From: Xanthobacteraceae bacterium
GTDB taxonomy: Bacteria > Pseudomonadota > Alphaproteobacteria > Rhizobiales > Xanthobacteraceae
Length of the DNA: 7,748 nt
Assembly: GCA_030043175.1 (NCBI GenBank)
Contig: JASHYD010000918.1
Span: 1-7,748 of the forward strand
Reading direction: 5' to 3'
Part shown: piece after piece, positions 1-5,322 of the stretch
Layout: each line of letters opens with the position of its first letter
Position numbering within the stretch: the stretch's first letter is position 1
Notes under the pieces: generated by a model
What the model was told of the DNA's origin: nothing
The model's database searches: none
The model's input: only the letters and a program-made list of their open reading frames with translations
Program-made: the position numbers and the translations under genes

Positions 1-25
1 CGTCGATTCCGACATAGTAGTTCAT
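1..25 (-). CDS. IS110-family transposase, N-terminal fragment cut by window edge
   Basis: Read on minus, the first bases give an ATG at 25-23 followed by MNYYVGID, the usual opening of many IS110-family transposases in rhizobia. These are DEDD/RuvC-like recombinases, and the Asp of GVD/GID is the first catalytic acidic residue. A GAGGGA ribosome-binding sequence (complement of 31-36) lies 5 nt before the ATG. Only eight codons are visible, so nothing can be said about intactness. The gene runs off the left edge. Identification rests on the opening motif, the good Shine-Dalgarno and the non-coding end behind it, and on another IS110 fragment of apparently similar type at 4733-4954. Confidence 0.7.
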
Positions 26-200
26 GGTCGTCCCTCGATGATGCTTGGAGCGGGCCTCGCCCGACTCCGCTGTTTCGACACCATCAGTTTGAGGGACGAC
101 TCCCTTTCAGGGCCTTAACCGCGCCAGGCCCGTTACCCCATCTAAGCTAGATGCGAACCTGTTCCCATGCGTCCTAGCCGTGTCCTAGCCGCGGGGCAGA
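26..200 (-). ncRNA. IS110 non-coding end, candidate bridge RNA region
   Basis: This non-coding DNA lies directly upstream of an IS110-type transposase start. In characterised IS110-group elements the end preceding the recombinase gene encodes the structured bridge RNA that selects target and donor sites. Seen here: a 10-bp perfect inverted repeat (27-36 with 91-100), a small hairpin (stem 92-96 with 101-105, loop CGAC), a 5-bp palindrome around 140-152, and a tandem direct repeat GTCCTAGCCG at 171-180 and 182-191. The outer boundary of the element cannot be fixed from one window, so the right limit is a guess. The RNA assignment is inference from position and folding potential; no conserved bridge-RNA sequence was recognised. 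Confidence 0.3.
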
Positions 201-598
201 GGTCCGCACCGCCGCCTGCTGCTCCCGCGCCGCTAAGTCGTGCCGACGAGGTAATCCAGTCGTCGCGACAGAGCCTTTACCCCGGCTCAATTAACATGGT
301 CTCGAATGCTGCTATGCACAGTCGGAGTCTGCTCGGGGTCACCTTGAGACCAAATCAGAGGCTGTATCGTTCCCCGTCTCGTCTTAGCACAGCAGAACAC
401 TACGAAGTCGCTGTCATCGCGGCGCAGAGAGTACGTGAGCGGCGCCGCCGATAGGGCGGCGGCAGCGCCAAATGTCACTTCACTGTTCTTGAAACCACGC
501 ACCTTTTCGGCCGGGCGTACCGCGTGATGCAGCCAGTTTCACTGAAGATCGGCACGAGTGATTTCACCCTTACGGCGGGTCATCGCCTCAAGGGCTGG
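201..598. other. Gene-free stretch with one GC hairpin
   Basis: No open frame here has convincing start signals or a recognisable family. The clearest structure is a hairpin at 443-461: a 7-bp stem CGCCGCC/GGCGGCG with a 5-nt GATAG loop. It lies about 140 nt downstream of the minus-strand membrane-protein gene that ends at 599. It has no adjacent T-run on either strand, so I do not call it a terminator. A minus-strand frame across 287-502 contains a phrase ([11 protein letters not shown]) that looks protein-like and could be a relic, but I could not assign it. Confidence 0.4.
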
Positions 599-1291
599 TC
601 ACGTTCTCAGCAGCGCCATTGTGGACGTTATTCGCCGCGCAACGCTGCGAATCTGAAGAACGAGGATGCTGGCACACGAGATTTCCATAATCATCGATAC
701 GATGGGGACTAGAAATGCAGTGCGCCACTCCGTTCCAGTGAGCTGAAGCGCTGTGAGCACGCCGTCGCTGATGACGGATATGATAAGTGCGAACGTTGCT
801 GCCGTGCACAATAGGAACGAACGAGCTATCCGTTTCCGATAGGTAGGATGGAAGCTGGGAGAAATGCGGCTACCGGCGATGTACGCGAAGCCCACGATCC
901 CGACGACAACTGAAAGCCAGAATGAAAAACGATCGATCAAGCCCACAATTGGGTCCATCGCCCTCGTACCGTCGCTCATTGCCCATTGCGTCACCGCATA
1001 CCACGCGACACGCCCTTTCATGAGAACGAAAACACCGGCAACTAGCAGGACAACAGTAACGCCAACTCTCCTCGTCTGTCTCGCGAGCGAGATAACTGCG
1101 AACTGGCTTGCGATGATGTGTGGGTCGCCGAACCTTGCGATGGCGCGCCGCTCTGCCTCAAGCCTGTCGCCAATCGGATCGGCCGCGACCGCGTCCCACA
1201 AATGGTCTTGGACTTCACGCCGCACGCGTCCCGACAGCGATCGATCGAAACTGAGCGCGCCCGCAAGCGATTCGAGATAGTCGGCAATCAC
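599..1291 (-). CDS. PadR-associated four-helix membrane protein (HAAS/permease-prefix type)
   Basis: A 230-residue inner-membrane protein. Residues 1-70 form a soluble helical domain of the type found beside PadR regulators (HAAS or permease-prefix domain): an EVQDHL-type motif near 26-31 and an AIARFGDP motif near 50-57. Four hydrophobic segments follow, at about 76-100, 122-140, 157-177 and 192-213. The start chosen is the GTG at 1291-1289. It overlaps the PadR stop codon as GTGA, a typical coupling arrangement, and puts the DYLESLAG motif at the N-terminus. A longer reading from 1357 would overlap PadR by 70 nt and adds residues unlike the family. In such pairs the membrane protein is thought to act with the PadR repressor in envelope or permease control; its ligand is unknown. 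No frameshift is seen. Confidence 0.8.
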   Translation of the reverse strand: MIADYLESLAGALSFDRSLSGRVRREVQDHLWDAVAADPIGDRLEAERRAIARFGDPHIIASQFAVISLARQTRRVGVTVVLLVAGVFVLMKGRVAWYAVTQWAMSDGTRAMDPIVGLIDRFSFWLSVVVGIVGFAYIAGSRISPSFHPTYRKRIARSFLLCTAATFALIISVISDGVLTALQLTGTEWRTAFLVPIVSMIMEISCASILVLQIRSVARRITSTMALLRT

Positions 1292-1620
1292 GCTGGCTTC
1301 CTCGAGGCTGGCGTTCCGGCAAGGACACCGCCGATTGCATCGGAAAATTTCTGCCAAACGACGCGGTGCCCGGCAAGCGCCCGCTCGCCACGCCGGGTCA
1401 ACGCATAAACCCGGCGCCGTCGTCCAGATTCGGCGGTCGTCCAGCGACTGGCAAGCAGTCCAGCCTCTTCGAGGCGATGCAACGCGGGATAGACGGTTCC
1501 TTCTGGAAGATCGAACGCTTCTCTGCTCTTACGTTTGATCTCCACGATTACCGCGTAGCCATGCGCCGGGCCCGCCGCAAGGGCGGCGAGCACGATCATG
1601 TCGAGATGGCCCTTCAGCAT
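1288..1620 (-). CDS. PadR-family transcriptional regulator
   Basis: A 110-residue winged-helix DNA-binding protein of the short PadR-s2 kind. Seen: GPAHGYAVI at 17-25 (helix 1 region), LPEGTVYPALHRLEEAGLL at 38-56 (recognition helix and the Pro that defines the family), then the basic wing SGRRRRVYALT at 65-75 and a short C-terminal helix. The ATG at 1620 is preferred because GGAAGG lies 4 nt upstream. An ATG at 1632 (adds MEGE) and a GTG at 1644 are alternatives with worse-placed ribosome-binding sequences. The stop overlaps the GTG of the downstream membrane protein by 4 nt. PadR proteins usually repress their own operon and respond to small phenolic or lipophilic ligands; the ligand here is unknown. 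Confident in family, less so in start. Confidence 0.92.
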   Translation of the reverse strand: MLKGHLDMIVLAALAAGPAHGYAVIVEIKRKSREAFDLPEGTVYPALHRLEEAGLLASRWTTAESGRRRRVYALTRRGERALAGHRVVWQKFSDAIGGVLAGTPASRKPA

Positions 1621-1640
1621 TTCGCCTTCCATACCTCGCA

Positions 1641-1669
1641 ACACTATGCTTTCCGGTTTTTGGCGTCAA
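1641..1669 (-). promoter_or_regulatory. Possible promoter before padR
   Basis: On minus, TTGACG (complement of 1664-1669) is followed after 17 nt by TAGTGT (complement of 1641-1646). The -35 is good and the -10 is poor (3 of 6). If used, transcription would begin only about 10-15 nt before the padR ATG. No clear PadR operator palindrome was found here. Confidence 0.25.
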
Positions 1670-1717
1670 GGCGCGAAATGCGACACGTCATCCGCGAGCA
1701 TGCCACGATGGAGTGCG

Positions 1718-2068
1718 CTACTTCCGCGGGACGAACACTTGGCCGTTGATGCCGAAGCCGCCCTCGGCCGTTTCGAAAATCTGTACAAACAGTCTCTTCG
1801 CGGGATCAATCCCTTGCTTCGTTGCACTGAGCACGACGTCGGTGATGCCTTTTATCATGGCGCTACGTTGTTCGAGCGTGCTCACACCAGCGGCGAGATA
1901 GAGCTGCACAACAGGTGCGCCGAAGCTTCTCGCTGGAGCGGCGTCCGCGAGAGCCCTTGGCGCACTGGCTAGTGCGCCGGTGGCGATAGTCGCCGTCATC
2001 AGCACATTCCTGCGGGTCAATCCATCAGCGCTCCTGGGTAGTTCCATCTTCTCGTTGATCGTATCCAT
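1718..2068 (-). CDS. Tat-signal tautomerase-family protein
   Basis: A 116-residue protein with two parts. Residues 1-44 look like a twin-arginine export signal: TRRNVLM at 18-24, a hydrophobic Ala/Thr stretch at 25-36, and a likely cleavage ALA|DA after residue 41. Residues 51-116 match the 4-oxalocrotonate tautomerase fold: PVVQLYL, STLEQRSAMIKGITDVV, and FETAEGGFGINGQVF near the end. The family normally uses an N-terminal proline amine as catalytic base. Here the equivalent Pro is residue 52, about ten residues inside the predicted mature end, so ordinary tautomerase chemistry is doubtful unless further trimming occurs. A GAGGT ribosome-binding sequence lies about 6 nt before the ATG. The gene lies 72 bp downstream of a second tautomerase gene on the same strand and may be cotranscribed with it. 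Confidence 0.85.
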   Translation of the reverse strand: MDTINEKMELPRSADGLTRRNVLMTATIATGALASAPRALADAAPARSFGAPVVQLYLAAGVSTLEQRSAMIKGITDVVLSATKQGIDPAKRLFVQIFETAEGGFGINGQVFVPRK

Positions 2069-2140
2069 GAGATAACCTCGCTATGACGCTGCATTGCGGT
2101 CGGGACAGGTCTGCAAACGAATTTGCGAACTACGGCTTCG

Positions 2141-2335
2141 CTAGTTCCGAGGCACGTAGACGGTGCCGGCGTTAATCCAATGGCTGGACGGGACCTCGTC
2201 GATAAGCACGTATGTCTGCCCGTCGGGCGGCAGCTTCTCCACGCTCTTAATGACATCGTGGATGCCTTTGACGATTTCCCGACGCTGTTCCAGCGTGAGC
2301 GTACCTTCGGGGACATAGACTTTGGCAACTGGCAT
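2141..2335 (-). CDS. 4-oxalocrotonate tautomerase-like small protein
   Basis: A 64-residue protein, the usual length for single-domain 4-OT-like tautomerases, which assemble as hexamers and isomerise 2-hydroxymuconate or related enol acids, or act promiscuously. Pro2 becomes the N-terminal catalytic proline after Met removal (MPVAKVYV). The central helix TLEQRREIVKGIHDVI at 14-29 and the C-terminal VLIDEVPSSHWINAG at 43-57 fit the family. AAGGAG lies 7 nt before the ATG at 2335. It is the first gene of a minus-strand run, followed 72 bp later by the Tat tautomerase. The true substrate cannot be told from sequence; no ring-cleavage genes are visible nearby. Confidence 0.88.
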   Translation of the reverse strand: MPVAKVYVPEGTLTLEQRREIVKGIHDVIKSVEKLPPDGQTYVLIDEVPSSHWINAGTVYVPRN

Positions 2336-3028
2336 GGAGGGACTCCTTCAGGTTTTATATTCCATCGTGTTACTAGGCATAGTCATGCTATGGTCGCATC
2401 GAGCTTTCGCCGTACATTCGGGCAGCGGAGTCGAACAGGCCGGGCCGTACAATCCTGCAGGCCGCATCGGATCCCGGGGCTTGCTTCCCGGCGAGGAAGT
2501 GCAGCTGTGGGTCAAGGGCTGCGTTGTGGCCACGTTGGCAGCACGTCCGGTGTACCCGACATTGCTGACGACCTGTCGCGTCGCTCAATTCGGCAGCCTT
2601 GGGCCTGGGCTGTGCGAAAACTCCATCTGATCTGGTCGTAATGCCGTGCGGAAAGACGAATGTCAGAGCTCTTGTGCTCTCCGCCTCACCACAGGCCTCA
2701 AAATTCCGGGTGCGTGCATACCGCGCGGAGTTTTCACAGAGCCTGGGCCAATAGCGGAAAGGCTCGCATCGAGCAAAATCGGTCCGCTTTTCCTCACAGA
2801 GCAGAAGTAGCCGCGGCGCCTCACCAGGGACGCACGGCCAGGACCAAAGGTGACCGACGACCATTCAGATTGTTTTGTCTTGCCGCAGTCTTCCAAAAGA
2901 GGATATTTTATTACGTGACGCATGCGATCCTTGCTTCGGTCGCGCGGGGCTTTGCTCCTCCAGCCCAGTCTGCGTCTCATCCCCCACATTCCGACGTAAC
3001 CTCACCGAGAAAGACGGGAGACGATCAC
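2336..3028. other. Gene-free stretch between tautomerase and GFA genes
   Basis: Several long open frames cross this region on both strands, but none has a ribosome-binding sequence, a domain or a signal I recognise, and they overlap one another. It contains an inverted-repeat structure (2602-2749), a short hairpin (GCTCG/CGAGC, 2762-2774) and a weak plus-strand promoter candidate (TTGCCG at 2880-2885, 18 nt, TATTTT at 2904-2909), which could serve the GFA gene about 120 nt downstream. Overall it reads as eroded repeat sequence. Confidence 0.4.
2602..2749. repeat. 148-bp inverted-repeat element (possible MITE or IS ends)
   Basis: A 23-bp segment at 2602-2624 recurs inverted at 2727-2749 with 19 of 23 matches, including the shared core GAAAACTCC. 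The core resembles the CTGTGTGAAAAC-type ends seen in insertion sequences of rhizobia (recollection, not a search). No clear target-site duplication flanks it, and no transposase remnant lies inside its roughly 100-bp interior. It may be a MITE, paired ends left after internal deletion, or an unrelated palindromic repeat. Confidence 0.45.
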
Positions 3029-3442
3029 ATGGCTATTGCCCAATGCCTTTGCGGCGCTCTTTCACTGAAGTTGCGAGAAACGTCAAAGCTGATTGTCGCG
3101 TGTCACTGTCTCACCTGCCAGCGACGAACCGGTTCGCCATTCGGCCTCGGCGTTTTCCATGCGATTGACACCGTCGAGATCTCGGGAACGGCTACGGAGT
3201 TCATTCACGTCGGCGATAGCGGCCGTAAGGTGCGATGCTATTTTTGTCCAACATGCGGCTCGACGGTCTTTTGGAAGCCCGACGTCTTGCCATCTCTAAT
3301 CGGTGTCGCGGTTGGCGCGCTCGGCGACCCTGGCTTTCCGGCTCCCGCCTTGTCGATATTCGAGCGGTCGAAGCATCATTGGGTCCATGTTGATGAGGCA
3401 GTCGAGCATTTCCAGAAAAGCGGGCTGCAAAAAGGTGCCTGA
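3029..3442 (+). CDS. GFA (CENP-V/GFA domain) zinc protein
   Basis: A 137-residue cytoplasmic protein of the GFA family, named for glutathione-dependent formaldehyde-activating enzyme; most members have unknown substrates. The zinc-binding cysteines are all present: C6-x-C8 in the opening QCLCGAL, C25-x-C27-xx-C30 in CHCLTCQRRTGSPF, and C73-xx-C76 in YFCPTCGSTVF. The length is normal for the single-domain family. The ATG at 3029 is preceded by GGGAG at 3016-3020 with an 8-nt spacer, and family homology begins exactly there. The open frame extends upstream to 2660, but that extension has no homology or signals. The gene stands alone, and no S-hydroxymethylglutathione pathway gene is in view, so a role in formaldehyde metabolism should not be assumed. 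Confidence 0.9.
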   Translation: MAIAQCLCGALSLKLRETSKLIVACHCLTCQRRTGSPFGLGVFHAIDTVEISGTATEFIHVGDSGRKVRCYFCPTCGSTVFWKPDVLPSLIGVAVGALGDPGFPAPALSIFERSKHHWVHVDEAVEHFQKSGLQKGA

Positions 3443-3648
3443 GCGAGTTTCGTTTTAATTTGCTAATCTCAGCGAGATCCGAAATGGGTCATCTTCGACG
3501 GTCATGCACGGTCGCCGCTGACAGCAGCTTATGCCTCGATAGCTTCCGTTCCCGCCGCACGTAGGCGAGGCCAGGAGTGGGCCAGGAACGGACCTGAAGG
3601 GCGGCACACACAGATTATTTGGTACAAAACTCATCGCAGGAGGCCGCA

Positions 3649-3831
3649 ATGAGGCCATCGCTCCGGGTGCTCTCAGCATCCTTGCTCGCCGCAACAATTG
3701 GAATGAGTCTCTTTGGCGGACCGGACGAAGCCGTCGCCTTTAGCTCGCAGACCAACGAGCGAGGAGTACTGATACCGGTCGGGGCAAGTGGACACGACAC
3801 TGTCGGCGGACTGATGCCGTTGCCGCTTTGA
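3649..3831 (+). CDS. Small secreted peptide, unknown function
   Basis: A 60-residue protein with a clear Sec-type signal: basic MRPSLR, a hydrophobic stretch at 7-23, and likely cleavage AVA|FSS after residue 30. The mature part would be about 30 residues, Gly-rich and without cysteine (NERGVLIPVGASGHD in the middle, ending PLPL). The start is decided by a perfect AGGAGG at 3638-3643, 5 nt before the ATG; an upstream in-frame start at 3619 lacks such a site. I do not recognise a family. It stands alone on plus, about 200 nt after the GFA gene. Confidence 0.6.
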   Translation: MRPSLRVLSASLLAATIGMSLFGGPDEAVAFSSQTNERGVLIPVGASGHDTVGGLMPLPL

Positions 3832-3924
3832 CCGCCGGCCCGGTTGCACAAGGAACAGTGCCAGCGAAATCATCGTGGACGCATCGCGTGCCCTGATCGA
3901 GCGGCCTCGTCAATTAAGCGCCAG

Positions 3925-3942
3925 GGCGGGCGGCAGCCCGCC
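3925..3942. other. GC-rich hairpin between convergent small genes
   Basis: A perfect 7-bp stem GGCGGGC/GCCCGCC encloses a GGCA loop. It lies between the converging ends of the plus-strand peptide gene (stop 3831) and the minus-strand Cys-rich gene (stop 4025). It could help end transcription from both sides, but no T-run follows on either strand, so it is not a standard intrinsic terminator. Confidence 0.3.
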
Positions 3943-4024
3943 GCTAGGGTGCTGGGCGGCTTTGCTAGGCGCGGCGGCCGCGACCGCTGCTTGCCGCGAG
4001 GCGGCTTGCGGGAGAAATAAACAT

Positions 4025-4207
4025 TCAGCGGCAGACCTTCACCCACGTGCAGATCTTCTTGAAGTTCTCCCAGTGGCACTGCTGTTCCATCCGGCAGACC
4101 TTACCTTTGGTGGCCGACGTCTGCGGACTTGAAGCCGGCTGCGCGTTCGCGCCGGAAACGGCGGCCAGGATGGCGGCGGCGATGGCGAGCGAAAGACAAC
4201 GCGTCAT
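4025..4207 (-). CDS. Small secreted four-cysteine protein, unknown function
   Basis: A 60-residue protein with a Sec signal peptide (MTRCLSLAIA, hydrophobic through 18, cleavage ANA|QPA after residue 22). The mature part is about 38 residues: a flexible Pro/Ser/Thr segment, then a basic, aromatic C-terminus with four cysteines at 38, 44, 53 and 59. Their symmetrical spacing, C-x5-C-x8-C-x5-C, suggests two disulfides in the periplasm. The ATG at 4207 has a strong AGGAGGT 6 nt upstream; an earlier in-frame start at 4225 would place that site inside the gene. I recall similar short proteins in Bradyrhizobium and relatives as uncharacterised, but cannot name a family. Confidence 0.7.
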   Translation of the reverse strand: MTRCLSLAIAAAILAAVSGANAQPASSPQTSATKGKVCRMEQQCHWENFKKICTWVKVCR

Positions 4208-4292
4208 GTTTCTACCTCCTTCCAAAGAGCGACGATTTCATGTTGCTCGATAGCTCCGTATGAAGTCGTTTTGCGGGCGAGCAAGTTTGCCC

Positions 4293-4724
4293 TCATGAAC
4301 AGGCGGATAGCGGAACGCCGAACGAAGCTTTACGGGTTCCCTCGCGAAAGCATCCCTCGGTCCAGATGCCGCGGAAGGTTTCGTCGCCCCTGATCAGAGT
4401 GCCAGCGCCGTTGGGCTTGCCGTTGCGGAACTCGCCCTCATACCGCACGCCTTGGACGATCAACACGCCGCGGCCATGAGGTTCGCCGTCGGCGAGGTCA
4501 CCGTCGTAGCGACCGGAAGGCCATACCTGAGTGCCGTACCATTCGCCCTCGTCGGTTTCGAACGGCAGGTTGTTCTTGAACCATTGCGCAGCGCCGCGTC
4601 CGTGCGCAAAGCCGTTGGGGCAGGCGCCGGACCATCGGATCGTTTCGTCAGGCTGCGGATGTGGGTTCCACACCTGACAGCCCGCGCTTGCGTCGACGAT
4701 CCAGCCACCCGCCTGAACCGGCAT
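4293..4724 (-). pseudogene. MORN-repeat protein, 5' end lost
   Basis: This frame encodes a MORN-repeat protein. Tandem units are visible in YDGDLADGEPHGRG, YEGEFRNGKPNGAG and FRGIWTEGC, with a more divergent unit before them, and the C-terminus ends in a Cys-containing tail (GVPLSACS). MORN repeats form beta-hairpin platforms; periplasmic versions are common in Bradyrhizobium. Family-like sequence begins near position 4709 (GGWIVDASAGC), where an exported protein would still need a signal peptide before it. Instead the frame runs into an IS110 fragment read in antisense. The ATG at 4724 gives 143 residues but has no leader, so the gene is probably 5'-truncated and the product, if made, would not be exported. 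The 3' part is undamaged. Confidence 0.7.
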
Positions 4725-4732
4725 CGATGCAC

Positions 4733-4954
4733 CAAGCCGGACTTGCGATCGAGCTGCTGGAGACACGGCATGTGCGCAACGCACTCGAGACGATGCCGGT
4801 GAAGACCGACCGCAACGACGCGCGCGGAATCGCGCAGCTAATGCGGCTGGGCTGGTTCCGCCCGGTGCATTGCAAGTCGATCCCAGCGCAGGAGACGCGC
4901 GCGCTACTCACCGCGCGCAAGCTGGTGCAGGTAAAACTTCATGATACCGAGATG
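4733..4954 (+). mobile_element. IS110-family transposase internal fragment
   Basis: About 74 codons in one open frame match the region of IS110 transposases after the first catalytic residue: GLAIELLETRHVRNAL, MPVKTDRNDARGIAQL, LGWFRPVHCKS, then QETRALLTARKLVQVKL. The Lys-Thr-Asp-Arg-Asn-Asp-Ala-Arg block carries conserved acidic residues of the DEDD domain. Similarity begins abruptly near 4733 and stops near 4954 (HDTEM), so both the N-terminal third and the C-terminal half are missing. There are no stops or frameshifts inside the piece. The fragment lies head-on against the MORN gene and may have removed its 5' end. Confidence 0.85.
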
Positions 4955-5122
4955 CCGCCTGCCAGGGGTGTCGAGCCCGCTCTGCATCACGCCAGAGCGC
5001 GCTGAAGGCGGTCGCTCGCGTCAGTCAATCTGAAGACTTGGCGCGACCAGTGTTGGGCTTTCTTCTCGGCCAGGCATTTTGTTACACAGGCACGAACCGC
5101 CTCGACCGGATGCACAACGGTA

Positions 5123-5317
5123 TCACAGAGTCCGGCTAGTATTGAAATCGTTGATATTTTGATTTTCGGCTACTGCTATCATTGCTGCCCTGCGAGCGTC
5201 ACGGTAGCGTTTGGCGCGTGACGCCGCAGTCGGGTCTTCGCTGGCGCGCGCCTTAGTCACGGGGGGCTCAAGTCCCCCCGTTGAAGCGTGGCCATTACCG
5301 GCGGTGACGTCGGTCAT
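5123..5317 (-). CDS. Small basic protein, unknown function
   Basis: A 64-residue frame beginning 5 nt after the stop of the repeat lipoprotein, suggesting cotranscription. It contains a basic Ala/Arg-rich stretch, DPTAASRAKRYRDARRAAM, around residues 30-48. The style resembles short uncharacterised rhizobial proteins rich in VTP/RYR motifs, sometimes near phage-like genes (recollection only). There is no strong ribosome-binding sequence; CTGAAG overlapping the upstream stop is the only candidate, so translation may depend on coupling. It may be truncated at the C-terminus (ends NDFNTSRTL). An 8-bp hairpin ACGGGGGG/CCCCCCGT (5259-5281) lies inside it. Moderate doubt that it is a gene. Confidence 0.4.
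   Translation of the reverse strand: MTDVTAGNGHASTGGLEPPVTKARASEDPTAASRAKRYRDARRAAMIAVAENQNINDFNTSRTL
5259..5281. other. Strong GC hairpin downstream of the lipoprotein gene
   Basis: A perfect 8-bp stem ACGGGGGG/CCCCCCGT with a 7-nt loop. On minus it lies about 42 nt past the lipoprotein stop, inside the small basic frame. There is no T-run after it, so it is not a standard rho-independent terminator, but it may slow transcription or protect the lipoprotein mRNA from 3' decay. Confidence 0.3.
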
Positions 5318-5322
5318 AGGCT

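Noticed and set aside
287..502. Minus-strand frame with a protein-like phrase [11 protein letters not shown]
   Set aside because: It hints at a decayed gene, but the start has no ribosome-binding sequence and the rest does not match any family I can name; the overlapping plus-strand frame is equally open.
2322..2864. Overlapping long frames on both strands upstream of the GFA gene
   Set aside because: They overlap each other and the tautomerase start, lack ribosome-binding sequences and domains, and look like chance openness in GC-rich eroded repeat DNA.
2660..3028. N-terminal extension of the GFA protein
   Set aside because: GFA homology and a good ribosome-binding site both begin at the 3029 ATG; the upstream 123 codons have neither.
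3466..3478. Hairpin ATCTC-AGC-GAGAT after the GFA gene
   Set aside because: The stem is only 5 bp and no T-run follows on plus, so it does not qualify as an intrinsic terminator.
4987..5115. Minus-strand 43-codon frame from a GTG, VVHPVEAVRACVTKCLAEKK and onward
   Set aside because: The composition looks protein-like, but there is no ATG, no ribosome-binding sequence and no recognised family, and it abuts the IS110 fragment edge.
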